DNA of 64,000 nucleotides from positions 2,874,545-2,938,544 of the forward strand of contig CM040447.1 in assembly GCA_022749755.1 (NCBI GenBank), given 5' to 3'. Of the stretch, positions 12,629 through 25,477 are shown piece after piece. The number at the start of each line of letters is the position of its first letter. Within the stretch, counting starts at the first letter, position 1. The DNA is from Azadirachta indica. Lineage: Eukaryota > Streptophyta > Magnoliopsida > Sapindales > Meliaceae. Made by a program: the position numbers and the translations under genes. The notes under the pieces are model-generated. The model was not told the origin of the DNA, made no database searches, and saw nothing but the letters and a program-made list of their open reading frames with translations.

Positions 12629-15384
12629 ATGGCAGAGCCATTAACAATAGTTACCATGGATAGGAGCTTATGGGAGCGAACACCGAATGGAGGTGAAAAA
12701 TATATTGGGGGAGGCAAAGAGGCATGTGCGTGGAACGAAACATAACTTATAATAAATTTATGCAGATGTCGTATAAAGCATTAGATATTACTCCTTCTGA
12801 ATATATCATTAAGATAAGGACAATATATTCGTTGTGTACAAAACTAGAAGGGAGACAGTTGACCGTAGATATTACCAACGAATTTGAATTTCGAGCATTT
12901 ATGACTGCTAATAGTCTATACATGACAAATAAAAGAGGTTATTATCCATTATACATCACGTTAGATCGTGCAGGTAGTGGAGAACAAATAAGACCACACA
13001 TTTCTAATCATGGTACAACAGGTGGAGTCCCTACAATACCAACCCAGTTTAAGTCTTCGAGTAGAAGTAATCAACTGAATGATACACTTCCTGTAACGTC
13101 ACCGAATTTCCACTACAACACAGAATTTCAATACATAGGTTAAGGTCTAACAAATAATTACTCCCATCCAAGTGAAGCCCATAAAAGACCTACACAAAAT
13201 TGTAATACATTTTCAGATGATGTGACCTCCATATATGAGGAAATTCTCCTCCTCGATACAATGAAAATAATGATAATGATAATGATTATCATGGTTGTCA
13301 GTTGGATATTGGTGGCAATGATACTACTAATCAGTGTGAAGAAAGAAGAAATGTTGTAGCCAAAGATACCAAGAAAATAAAAGGTTGTGATTTCGAGCTC
13401 GGTCATATTAACAGCTAAGCAACAGCTCCATCTACTTCAAATCAATTTATTCGATGGTTGCCTCTTGTTACGCCATGTATCATGGTGCCAACAACCTTAG
13501 CATGCTCAGATATGGGATCAGGTGATATTTGTGTAGGATAGATTTTTAATACCAAGAAAGAACTTCGAAACAAATTAGGTTTAATAGCGTTAAATAATCA
13601 CTTTCAGTTCAAGGTTTACAAATCACCAACGAATCGGTTTGAGGCCAGTGTATTATTGAGGGATGTGGATGGTGAGTTAGAGCTATAAAGAAGAATAATG
13701 ATATGTATTTTCAGGTGTCTCGCATGAATTCGGTCCATATATGTCAAAACGAAGAATTATAGGATGGCCATTGGTAAGCATCAACTCGGTAAATAGGAGA
13801 ACTAATCAAGGACAAGTTTATAGATGTTAGTAGAATTTACACCCCCAGGAATATTTATGATAATGTTCTAAATGATTATGAGATTCGCTTAAGGTACATG
13901 ACATCATGGCGAAGCAAGGAACATGCATTAAAGCTCGTGTGTGGCGATCCATCCGAGTCGTTCAAGGGACTTCTGTTGTATTATCATGTGCTGGGGGAGA
14001 AAATTCCTGAGACAGTAACAGCGATTCAAAAAGATGTTGATAACCATTTCCTATATTTTTTTATGGCACTAGAACCATGTATTCGAGGATTTCGTAGCAC
14101 AATATGTCCCGTTCTCGTCGTTGATGGTACGTTCTTGAAGAGAATGTACAGAGGGTCATTGTTCGTGGTTGTTGCATTGGATGGAAACAAAAAAATTTAT
14201 CCTATTGGTTTTGGTGTTGCCAATTCAGAAAATGATGCATCATGGGCAAGAGACCCTGAAGGAGGCTAGCATGAGACAACGCTCATGAGTGCATGCCACC
14301 AGTTATGTGAGTGTATGCTGTCACGCCCTAGGGGTGTGCCCTCGCCCCGAAGGAGGTTAGTGTGGGGCAACGTTTGCAGAGCCCACTGCTACACCAACAA
14401 GTGCATGTTGCCACGTTTCGAGAAGCGATTATGCCAATAGAGAATTTGATAATCATATCAGATCGGCACAATAGCATTGAGAAGGCTATAGTCGCGATAT
14501 TCTCAGAGGCAGCTCATGGTTTTTATTCTTATCATATTTCTGAAAACGTGAAGGCAAAGTACAAAATGCGATCGCAACAAATAGAGACTTTCTTGGATGT
14601 ATACTTTCATGCTGCAAAAGCTTATCGGATAATTGAGTGTAATGAATATTTACAAAATATAAGGAAGATGCATCCAACAGCAGCTGAATACTTGGAAAAC
14701 GAGGTTGGACTTAATAGATGGGCAAGAGCATATTTTCCATTTTGGCGGTATGACGTAATGACAACCAATATTACTGAGAGTATGAATGCATTGTTGAAAA
14801 GTACTTGGAGGCTACCCATTATTGCGTTAGCTGAGCATATAAAGTCACATGTGCAAAGATGGTTTTACGAGCGTAGCGAAGAGGCCTTAGCGAGAGATGT
14901 CTATTTGACTGAGGCCGCTCAAAAAGTGATTAATTTAGAATTAAAGAAGTCTCGTATAATGATTGTGCATCCAGTGTCACATTTCGAGTTTGAAGTTAAC
15001 CTTCACGAGGTCGTTAAGGTTGTAAATCTACAAGATAAGACATGTAGTTGTCGGCAATTTAACCTGCAGCAACTCCTTTGTGCTCATGCTCTTGCAGCGT
15101 GTAGACATATTCATTTTTTTTCATAATTCACTGTATGCACACTACTACACTACTAATGCATGGATTAATGCATATGCATAGTCTATTCATCCAGTTGGGA
15201 ATGATGTAGATTGGGTGATCCCAAATGAAGTGCGAGAAATTAATATCAATTCACCTAGACAACACCCTCCTTCTAGTCGACCAAAGAAACAGTGAATTAC
15301 TTCTGTGGGAGAGGAAGTTGTTCGTTGGACATGTTCCGAGTGTCAGCATGTTGGACATAATCGCACTACATCAAAAATCCTATC
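12629..15384 (+). pseudogene. MuDR-type MULE transposase (disabled)
   Basis: DDE transposase of the Mutator superfamily, which cuts and inserts the element in the nucleus. From the ATG at 12629 (MAEPLTIV) the parts in order are an N-terminal MuDR-like region (12.63-13.14 kb), a MuDR DBD region near 13.53-13.87 kb (DICVG.IFNTKKELRNKLG), the MULE transposase core with Asp codons at 14123 (VVDGTFLKR) and 14461 (SDRHNSIEKAI) and a downstream Glu in NITESMNALLKS (14776), a SWIM finger near 15040-15090 (CSCRQF, CAHAL), and a CCHC-like knuckle near 15345 (CSECQHVGHNRTT) whose last Cys is Ser. Several frameshifts and stops, and about 165 bp of foreign GC-richer sequence at 14250-14415, disrupt it. 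The longest open remnants are 13898-14269 and 14362-15126. The family assignment is secure; activity is not expected. Confidence 0.93.
14250..14415. repeat. Insertion with two 91-bp-offset repeats inside the transposase core
   Basis: Between the motif ending ENDASW and the motif beginning FREAIMP the MULE family has a short WF-type linker. Here about 165 bp of GC-richer sequence intervenes. It holds two related units, each with GAAGGAGG[CT]TAG, starting at 14258 and 14349. It breaks the reading frame. Confidence 0.6.
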
Positions 15385-15777
15385 CCCCTCCACTACGGTC
15401 AATGACATGTGTTCAATTTAAATATATGTCAGTATTTATTTAGTGTTTATACTTATAGTTATGCACTTCCAATCTAACAAAATAACTTACAGACAGAGGT
15501 TGAAAATGTTTTCATTAATTTTACCACTTTGTCCATTTCAACTATGTGTTGTTCTTTGTAAATTTTATGATTTGTGCTCACAAACGTAATATTTATTATT
15601 TATTTCAACTGTCTTTATTTGTATTACTTTTACATATTTTCTATGTACCCATTATACGATATTTACATATTTACATGTCCCTGCTAAACCTAACAAAATT
15701 AATTAATATACAGTTTCAAACGTGCTAAAAATTGAGGATGTGATGGAAACCATCCATATACTGTGTGATATAAAGTG

Positions 15778-16450
15778 TGTAGACACAGTTTTCTTACAGT
15801 TTCCATCACATGTAAACTTTTAATCGTAATGAAAATTACAGTTTCGATTTTTCTCAAGACCTTAGTACACAATAGCTAGTTTCGATCGCATTGTCCTTAA
15901 AAGTTTCGATCACATGAAAAATTTCCAATGTGATTGAACTACAGTTTTGAATTTTTCAGAATTTGCGAGACAATAAAAGTTTCGATCACGTTGTGATTAG
16001 AAGTTTCAAACACTACCAAATTGGAATAACGTGATCGAAACCACAGTTTCGAATTTTGCAGAATTTGTAAGACAATAAAAAGTTTCGATCACGTTGTGAT
16101 CAGAAGTTTCGAACAAGACTAAAATTTTTAACATGATCGAAACCACGGTTTCGAATTTCCAGAAATGAATACAAAGGTATAGGAAGTTTCGATCGTCATA
16201 TTGTTAGAAGTTTCAAACACGTCCAAAATTTTTAATGTGTTCGAAACTACAATTTCGAATTTTCTAGAACCGGAGACAGACTAAAGGAAGTTTCGATCAC
16301 ATTGTGCACAGAAAATTCGTATACGACCAAAATTTTTAACATGTTCGAAACTACAGTTTTGAAGTTTCCAAAACTGGTGATAAACTATTTGAAGTTTCAA
16401 TCGCGTCGTACTCGTAAGTTTCAATCTGATACAAAATTTGTAACGTCATC
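15778..16450. repeat. About 104-bp tandem array of TTTCGATC dyads between convergent MULE genes
   Basis: The word AGTTTCGATC or a close variant starts at 15878, 15978, 16081, 16185, 16289 and 16393, spacings of 100, 103, 104, 104 and 104. Each unit also carries a GATCGAAAC...CAGTTTCGAA dyad. The array lies between the 3' ends of the transposase and Ulp1-like pseudogenes. A 81-aa open frame inside it (16302-16547) is a by-product of the repeat. Confidence 0.88.
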
Positions 16451-16999
16451 AAAACAGAAGTTCAATACGATTTTTGCATTGAAAATAAATTGGGGAAAGC
16501 AAGTTCAGTCCCAAGTAATCAATAGTTTCAAACAGATTTGGCATTGATCATGATTGTTACTACTCTTTGGATTTGGGTGGAATTTATTGGTGTATTGTAT
16601 CACATACACAAATCAATGTAACCATTATTATTATACTTTTGCATTTCATTATATTTATTGAAGAACAATATAATTGAATAAAATTATTACTTTTATTAGG
16701 AATCAACTTAACCATTATTGCTAAAAGTTTGTTGTTCAAAAGTGCACACATTATTATTGTAGCAAAATGTTATGATAAGTCTAACATTTCAAAAGACTAA
16801 CAAAACAATTTGTCTTTCTTAAAATTTTAATTACCATGTTACGTTCAACTAATTTGCGAGTAGTGTAAGTTCACTATGATAAACTAATAACAAAAAATAA
16901 TAACTAATTTTAGCATGATTGGTATTGTACAAAACCCTGAAGGTAAGCCATATACATGAAGTTTAAATATCCATTCAATAACATGTTAACACCAACTGT

Positions 17000-19900
17000 C
17001 TACAATAATTGGCCTCTCCATAACTCTGCGGCTATCTTCCTCCTAAAAAAAGGGACATGTAATGATAAAAAATCTAGGGGTCTGCCTAGTTTTAAGTAAT
17101 ATATATAACAATAAAAAGGGCCATACTCAATCTCAATCCGCATGTCATAAAAACCTGCATCATATAGTAGAAATGACATCAGCTCGCATATGGGCCTCAT
17201 AACATTGGCCATCTACCGATCAAAATGCACTGAGGGGGTAGAGTCATAGACCGTGATACGTTATCTCCGAAAGTGTACTGCACACACGACCCAATGACAG
17301 GAGCTAATACAAACGAGTATGAACACTATATTAACAGTCCACCATACGCGATGCACTCTGCTCTTTCTACCCTTTACGTCTGACTTAATGTTGATACTGG
17401 GAGGGAAACTTCCTTTTGCCAGACGCCCCTGAAGATAATATTTTCACACACACTGTAGATACGTCTGCAAAGATTCGTCCAAAAAATAAAAGACTTAGTA
17501 CGTCGTATATTAACAACAATATATACAGTTTTAGGTATGAACACCTATATTTTAATTTGATTTAAGATCAACATACGTAAAGGTGTGTAGACATAACAGT
17601 TCACTGATGGGATACCTATTTGGAGCATGGCCCCTATCTGTGGGCTAGCAGTAGCATGTGCTCATCAATATGTTGCAATTTAAGGAAATTGTTAAATCAG
17701 TCCATATATGTAAGAAAAAAAATAAAGAAGATATGTTGATGAACTTGCTAAATATATGAAAACATGGTTAAGTTGCTTACCGTGTCCTCGAGCCATTATC
17801 CTTCATCAGTAACGACATTCAACCAATCCGATGTCACCCTAATGATATTGCTCTTAATGTAAACCCCTGAAGTGTTCATCCATTGTAAAAACTTTGTCCA
17901 CATTTCCTCATAAATTGGCGGCATAGGGTCTATTTCATATGTTGAATCGTACATCGGCCATTCCCTCCTTGTCGAGGGCCTTCGTTGCTTGAAAGGATTC
18001 GTATATGAGGAACGTTGTGCCCGACTCCTATATTCTCGCCTATAGCGATTAGCGTTTCTTGGGGGCGTGCTCAATGATACAAACATTGTCCTAACCCATG
18101 TGATCATACTACAAAGTCACGAAAAAATATCCCATCAGCTGAGATTTCAGTTGAATTAATTTACACTTAAAGAAAACGAACAGGGTCTCCCCTAAGTGTG
18201 AGAATTTCAGATAAAAATCAAGCACATTTAATAATATCATATCATCAGGGCTTGAGGCACCTCGAAACAACCCCATAATGTCAATTTCAACAACATCAAC
18301 TACAATTCAATGTTTATACTTTAGAGTATAAGGTACTTAGAAGTTAAAAATTAGGCAGTTACGTAAAAGATGGTCATACTGCATATCTTTATCAGGCATC
18401 CGTGCGTTCTCATCTGACTCAGAGTAAACTCAATATTGTAAGAATCTCCTCTTGCCATCATAATAACTCCTCCTGGCCATGTAAAATATCCTCATGTTTA
18501 TGCCACTTCTCTATCTGATCATTTTTGTAGGCATCAAATTCAGTGCGTAGTGAACGCAGCTCACGAAGAAGGATCTGACCAAAATTAGACAATGCTGGCT
18601 CATCGACAAAATCAATGCCTTAATGGTGTGAATATAAAGCACTGGGAGAATGAGCTGAGGGCTTGGCCATCGAATCCATATTGTGCTGTAAAACCATCAT
18701 CGTATATGAACAAGAGTATAAAGTTATAAAACAAGTTCTTCTTATTATTGTACAAGCTAAACCTTGATTCTGCTCACCTTCCTCCTATTCTTCCACGCCG
18801 ACATGGGCGGTGGGATGTGCGTATCATGATCTACAGTCTGAAATATAAACTAGAAATTGTTAATATACTCTCAATTCTATTTATTTTACTTGTCGCGTGC
18901 ATGGCATGTTAACATAAGTTAATACTTTGAAATGTTTCAGAATATAGTAGGTGTAAGATACCTCATCTGAACCCGCGTTTCTCGAAGATGCTGACTCGTC
19001 GTTGGGCACGGCCTCGTCATCTGTGTGAACCCCATGGCCATTACCATTAAGTGCAGAGAAAAGATTGCCCTTGTACTCCCCTTGCAACACTTGGTCTAAG
19101 CCTAAGTTCATTACATAGGACTCTTCTTTTTTGATTTGGTCAGGCTCTAATACACGTAAAATTGCGGGTGGCTGCGCCAAAAAAAAAAAAAAAAATCAAC
19201 CATTGTACATTAATCAAACTAGGAGCCTAATTAAAACTTGTATGATTGGTAAATCTAAACCTATCTGTTATTGAATATGAAGGTCTTTAAATCAGTATCA
19301 TGGATATTCTTCCTCTTCACAACCCACCTCAACATACGGGGAAGGCAATTATTGCTGCGTGTCTCCATCTCTGTCCCGACTGTAAAAGTCGCCTCATATA
19401 TCTAAATCTACATGATATATAATATCAGTCCATATATGTTTTTCAACAACTATTGCAGAGGTGGAAACATAATATTGCTAAAGAAATCATACTTGAAATG
19501 AAAATAGGAATCCAATGAGATTATATCGATTCACCTGCTTCTTCCCTTTTCTTTTTTGCTGCACAGAGTTAACTTTGTATGTCACCAACTACGCACATAT
19601 AGCTCTACTTAAACATCGAAATGTGTATATGAATACGGTTGAGCCTCATGGATAACGGTTAAACTGGTCCAAATCATCAACCATCTGCAATAATCACATA
19701 TCCGCATGATACTGTCAGGCTCTTCCAAGTAAAACAAGCTCCAATATGACATACAATGACAACTTCACTGCATCAAAGTCATTAATTTGATGAAAGTTCA
19801 ATGCATTGGATGCTACCTCTATCTTCCACAAAGGCATAGTCGTCTCTCCCATAAAGTACATATCTATGAGCCTGGTTGTCCCCCAAGTATCATCAGTCAG

Positions 19901-20222
19901 ATAAGGACCAAATCGTAACCCCGTAATCAGGCCAAACTCGATATGCAAAAAACGAAGAGTGTGCCCACCAACAAGAAACCACATCTCATCCTCCACTCAC
20001 TTTATCACAACCTCATGTAAAAGCATACTGTGTACCAAATTTTCAGAGAACTTTATGTCCTTTAGCTCTAGCAAGTGGCCCAAGCACGTCTCTCGAAATA
20101 TCTCATGCTGAGTCCGAGTCAGTTTTTGGCAAACTTACTTCAACACACACGACCGAGATCTTGATGACACTATGGCGAGAAAAATGGTCTGTAGGCTTAA
20201 TCTTCAACTCAGTGGTTATCAT
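17000..20222 (-). pseudogene. DUF1985/Ulp1-like (C48) protease gene carried by the MULE (disabled)
   Basis: Plant transposon gene related to SUMO/ubiquitin-like proteases. Minus strand from the ATG at 20222. After a frameshift, DUF1985 follows at 20130-19715 (KLTRTQHEIFRETCLGHLLE, then MWFLVGGHTLRFLHIEFGLI, TGLRFGPY), broken by a TGA before VEDEMWF. The middle is a low-conservation linker (19180-18881 and 18107-17796, with YTNPFKQRR). The protease domain is at 17370-17000: CHWVVCAVHF with the catalytic His, a TAA, RITVYDSTPSVHFDR with the Asp-type YDS, a TAG where the family usually has Trp, MANVMRPICELMSFLLYDAG, and the end LKLGRPLDFLS...FFRRKIAAELW. The GDCG segment with the catalytic Cys is missing between YGPF and LKLGRP. 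Assignment is firm; the gene is dead. Confidence 0.88.
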
Positions 20223-20393
20223 CCTATCTATACCTGTAAAAAAAAAAAAATCTCAGTGATATATAATACACATAGGTAAATAGTTATGTAAAAAGACATA
20301 ATAGAGCAAGCAAAGAAACCATACATAACAAAATATATGCATGTAAAATATGTGCATCACTTCTTCTATGTTCAAAGGGTAATCTAAAAAAAT

Positions 20394-20507
20394 CGAAAGT
20401 GCAGTTTCGAGCAAGGAAAATAGATGAACATGCTCGAAACTACACTTTCGAACATATTAAAAAAAAAATGGCGTACTCGAAAGTACACTTTCGAGCATGT
20501 TGTTTTC
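20394..20507. repeat. TCGAAA dyad cluster upstream of the Ulp1-like gene
   Basis: Alternating CTCGAAA and TTTCGAGC/TTTCGAAC words, for example CATGCTCGAAACTACAC followed by TTTCGAACAT. The cluster lies 172-285 bp upstream of the Ulp1-like start at 20222, mirroring the cluster upstream of the transposase. Confidence 0.7.
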
Positions 20508-22258
20508 TTATATCCACAATCTCATTTAGGGTTATCAGCCATGGAAATTCTTTTCGGATTGGAATTAATTAATTAATTAATTATTAAATGTTATAAAGGA
20601 TTCAAGTTGGAATATTAATTAGCCTAACCTTAAAGTACATCTACTAATTTTAGATTCTACAAATGTACATCAGGTTGTATCACATTTTTCATAAACTTCA
20701 ATATTATTAATTGATGATTTCAGAAATAAACAAAGGAGCAAATTTTAATAGGCAAATTAATGTATGACTAATGTAGATAAAATCATATATATGTAGATCA
20801 TATTAATGCTAACTAATACATAGAAACTCTTCCCTCAGAACATCTAGTAAGAGCGGGAGCATGATTAGGCACAGAGTATCATTCAGTTATCGAGTCAATG
20901 AAAAAAAGACCTAACAATATGCAGAATTTAGCAACCATATGCTTTGTCAATAATTATTATAGTTTAACCAAAGTTAAGCAAAATGCAACTAATTCTAAAT
21001 TAGAGCCACATATATGGCAAAAAGAATCAAGATAGAACAGTAAAAAAAATAAGTTATAATCATGATGTAAACAGCTTTAAATAAAAGCTTCATACGTGCA
21101 AAAATTTGTTCAACTTTACACCCTGTCACTGCATGTTCAAGCACACCCCAGTACAGAAATTCCTATGACAAAATATTGTATATTGATCAAATCTCTTAAT
21201 TTGCAACGGTTCTTTTGCATCCATAATCAATTTCAAAATAACACATGCAAACCTAAATATGTAAAGTTATAATAAGTTCACCAAAATTTCAAGCTTGTTC
21301 AACAACACTTTGCTAATTTTTTTTTCTAATTTTTATCACTATCTGAAATTTGTGGAAAAGTGCATCCGTTTTCTCCTCTGTCATCAACCAAAAAACACAT
21401 TCAACTTGGTAAACTACTAATATGTTTTCAAAATGTATAAATATGTCACTAGCATCATCCTTATAGAGCTAAAAAGTAAATAGACCCAAAGTAATATACT
21501 GCTAATCCCACATAAACAGATAAAGACTTCAAGGATCACTATGTCTTCAAGAGATTTAAGAACACCGCATGACATACAAACTATCCAATATATGCCTCAA
21601 CACCACTTTTCATAAATTGATGTAAAAATTGAAGATATGTTCAACTTAGTATACGTTGACCATGATTAAAATAAAAACATATTTGCATATTTACAAAAAG
21701 TTTAAAGCTTTAAAATTAATAGCTTTCAAACAAGTTGCATGTGTTATATTAAACAGAAGTACAAACGATTTCTATATTACTCAGAAGTACAAACGATAAT
21801 GGTTAAAATTTAGGACAAATTTAAAACTCAATATTGCTCAAGTTTCAACCATGCTAAAAACAATAACACAAGCAATGTAATCATTCCTTTGTCAAAGTTT
21901 CTAACAACGATATTACATAGAAGTTAAATCTTCAAACAAAGCATTAACACAATTTTTATTTTTTATATTTTTTGTAAAATCTCCAAGCAAAAAATAATGA
22001 GCAAAAATGCAAAAGGAGTAGGAAGCCCTAAAAGAACTAACAAATCATAAAGAACATGACTAGAAAAAAAGGAAAAGTTACAATAAAAGCAAATGCAAAT
22101 CCAACATTATAAACAAAACTAAAACCCAACAGCAGAAGCAAAACACAACAGTTTACCAGCAAACCAAACTGCAGAATCAGGCAGCAGTATGCAGAATCCA
22201 GTAACAACAAGAACCCAACAGGAGCAGCAAAACCTCTAGAACCCAACAGCATATGTAG
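20508..22258. other. AT-rich internal MULE DNA without recognisable genes
   Basis: About 1.7 kb of AT-rich sequence with short simple repeats such as (TTAA)n near 20567. Leu/Cys-rich minus-strand frames at its right side come from CAGCAACAA-type low-complexity DNA. I see no conserved coding segment. Confidence 0.6.
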
Positions 22259-22259
22259 A

Positions 22260-22870
22260 TTCCGGCAATAATAGCCAACAGGCTACCAAACACAATAGCA
22301 CTAGCACGTCAAAAACCCAATAGTAGCAACAAAAACACAACAAACCAGTATACCAAACTACCCAACAGCAACAGCAAACCAGCCTGTCTAACTAGCAGAC
22401 CAACGTGCTAAACATGCAACCCACATTAACTGCCAATAGCCTACCAAACATAATAGCACTAGCACGCCAAAAATCCAATCGCAGCAACAAAAACACAACA
22501 AACCAGTAGGCCAAACTATCCAACAGAACAACAAACCAACCTGCCTAATTAGCAAACCAACATGCCAAACATACAACCAGCATCAGCAACCAACATCCTA
22601 CTAAACACAGTGGCACTAGAACACCAAAAATCCAATAGCAGCAACAAAAACACCACAAACCAGTATGCCAAACTACTCGACAGTAACAGCAAACCAGCCT
22701 GCCAAACATGAAATCAACATCAGTTGCCAACAGCTTACCAAACACAGTAGCACTAGCACACCAAAAATCTAATAGCAGCAACAAAAACACAACAAACCAG
22801 TATGCCAAAATACCTAACAGCAACAGCAAACCAGCCTGCTTAACCAGCAACCCAACATGCCAAACATGCA
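22260..22870. repeat. About 157-bp tandem array, four units, CAG/CAA-rich
   Basis: The phrase CACAACAAACCAGTA or a close variant ends at 22350, 22508, 22665 and 22802, spacings 158, 157 and 137. Units share AACAGCAACAGCAAACCAGC and CACTAGCACNCCAAAAATC. The two overlapping minus-strand open frames over this array have repeating Cys/Leu/Trp content and are not genes. Confidence 0.88.
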
Positions 22871-22930
22871 ATTGGCATTAGCTGCCATCAGGCTTCTAAA
22901 CACATAACAGGCCGAACAAGCAGTAGTAGC

Positions 22931-23510
22931 AAACATGCATACTGGCATGCCAAAAAGCTACTCCAATAGCAGCAAACAATAAAAGCAATTACAGTTAATA
23001 GCAATTACAATTAAGAGTAGGAACGTCCGCAAAAGAAGAAACAACTATACATAAAAACTTACTAAATTTGTTTCATACATTATCAAACAATCAAAAGATG
23101 TAATTAGAATTAATTTCATTTATTTGCATTGCATACATCAATAATTCAATATCCCAGCTCAAAAACCCAAATTAAAAGAAATAATTCCAGGAATAACTTT
23201 TAACTATATATATATATATATTAAAATTTAAAGGAATTCAGGAAACATGTTTTCAAATAAAGCATTTTTCTAAATTGTATGTAACCTTCCAACTCAAAGG
23301 ATTAATAGACTGTTATTCTTTCTCTTCCTCACAAATTTTCACCATTGTCTTCTTCTCTATCAACAGATCAACCATGTTGCTAAAAAGCAACAAAAAATAA
23401 AAGCAATTATAGTTAATGGTAAATTTGTTTCATATGATAAATAGCAAACATGCATACTGGCATGCCAAAAAGCTACTCCAATAGTAGCAAACAATAAAAG
23501 TAATATAATT
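22931..23510. repeat. Direct repeat pair downstream of the 157-bp array
   Basis: A segment of about 55-65 bp beginning AAACATGCATACTGGCATGC at 22931 recurs at 23446 (offset 515) with very few changes. The DNA between includes a second partial match (AGCAATTA, AGTTAATGG), indicating segmental duplication inside the MULE. Confidence 0.8.
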
Positions 23511-25477
23511 GTAAATTTTCTAAATATTAAATGGCAAAAATGTCATTTTAATAGTAAAATGATAGTCCAAAATGTTCACAGAGCAATGGCACAAATCTTG
23601 TGCATGTAATCCATGTTTTTGCAACATTAAAAAGTGTCAAATTACTTTTAAATAAAAATAATATGGTTGAGGGTATTTAATTGTATGTGTTGGTGTTAGT
23701 CAAATAACGGCAAAGGGAGGTATGTGATACAATCCTAATACTTTCTATGTGATAATTATTGATACCTCAAGGGAAGTATATGATAATATCCCTTCCCTAA
23801 ATAAGAAGGAGGCTTCTAATGACCATATGTTAGATAGTAATAGAAAATTTAATATATTAAACTTACTTCTCCCTTGCTTTCTTCTGTTCTGCTTTATCTT
23901 GATTCCTTTTCACAAAAATACACAAGTGAAGGCAACAAGTACGGCGATGATAAGTGTAGCAACAACAATGATTGCAAGAGCCACAAATGCAATGCTCTAC
24001 CGTCTGCATAAATCAGAAATGTATGCACAAAGAATAATGGTTAACACAAACAGACTTTGGAATTTATTGGAATACTGTCGAACTATTAGCAGAGGTTAAT
24101 TAATACATACTACTTCATTTTCCATATCAGTTAATCACGAATTAATTTAACATTAACATAACTAAGTACAGATTTAAAAATAACGACCGAGATTCAGAGA
24201 CTTCCATTTCCTTACTTTCCATAACATTTTCTTACCATCCAAACAAGATTAAAAACAAAGCCAGGTTTCACTTCACAAAATCAAGAGCAATTCATGATTA
24301 TTCAAATTACAAAACGGAGGGGTAAATAAACATTGTCTAAAATAAAAATGAGAAAGAAACTGGACTTTTCCTAGAAATTTATCACTAGCACAGTAACTAA
24401 TCTAATTAATACAGGAATTTGATCTATCTTGTTGTCAAACATGCAAATTCCAAAATCAATTGATTTAATTTAAAAATTTTGGATTAACCTTGCTTACTTT
24501 TGATGTTGGCTAACGTATAAGTTTATATATGTATACATATCTATAATTTCTTTCTTTCTAATTTAGGTATTATTACAATATCCAGTCTAACTTTATATGA
24601 GCGTACCTAAACTCTTTTTGTTGTTAAACCTAAATATCAAATTCTATTGGTGTTATATTTATATAATTTTGGATAAATAGCAACTGCATTTCGTGAAAAT
24701 TTGGACTCAAGTTCTCAGTAAACACTAAAACACATGTTGAAAGTTTTCAAATCTCTGTTAACCTCACTCACTTTATAGATGTGACATGTTTTTGTTCTGA
24801 TGACCTAATTTTTTTTAAATTAAGAAGGTTTCTCCTTTTAAGGAAATGGAGTCAAAATGCAATTTGTAACAAGGAAAATACAAAAGCAACCCAAAGACAT
24901 AATTCAAAAGAAAGAAACCGCAGCAGCAAAGCTGATTAATTAAGTGGCAGTTCTTAGCAACTAAAAGCAATTCCAGCATAAGCATAACAAGCGGTTCATA
25001 GCAACAAGCAGCAGCAACAAAAGTAATAGACATAGAGTAGGATGAGTTTGGGTTTATTTGATGATATCAAAGAGGAGGTGATGGAAGGAAGACGTGCACG
25101 AGTACAAACTTTGGTTCAACAACTAAAAGATTCTTGTTTATTACTCGACGGTAATACTACACTTCATGATTTATCACTAGTACAGTAAACTAATCTACTT
25201 AATACATGAATTTGATCTAATATTTACTAATATCAAATTAACTTAGCATCTCTTCTACCTTGTTAGATATGAGCTTACCTCCCCAGAAGTTATCGTCGTC
25301 AACCAGCAACCTGCACCGCTGTGCTGCCGTCTACACAGTTGCTTTTGTACACCGGTCAAGGATTTCGAATTTTAAATGAAGAATTTTGTGGCTTCAATTT
25401 GTTGTTTCAATTTGCTTCAGCGTTTAGTGATGAGGAAATCGTCGAATTGGGGCAAAATTAGGGATTCGGCTGTTTTC
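23511..25477. other. Right internal part of MULE; unrecognised 116-aa ORF and host-like fragment
   Basis: An open frame of 116 codons lies at 23749-24099 (plus); it begins MIIIDTSREVYDN and has one hydrophobic stretch (NLLLPCFLLFCFILIPF). I do not recognise it, and its upstream DNA (AAAGGGAGGTATGTGATAC) resembles the outer part of a transposon, so coding status is doubtful. Bases 25270-25360 are richer in GC than their surroundings and could be a captured host fragment. The rest is AT-rich. Confidence 0.35.

Noticed and set aside
15778..16450. CRISPR-like regular spacing
   Set aside because: Eukaryotic minisatellite: whole units are similar, with no unique spacers.
22037..22871. Minus-strand Cys/Leu/Trp-rich ORFs that look like membrane proteins
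   Set aside because: They repeat with the 157-bp array and mirror CAGCAACAA-type DNA; hydrophobicity is a composition effect.
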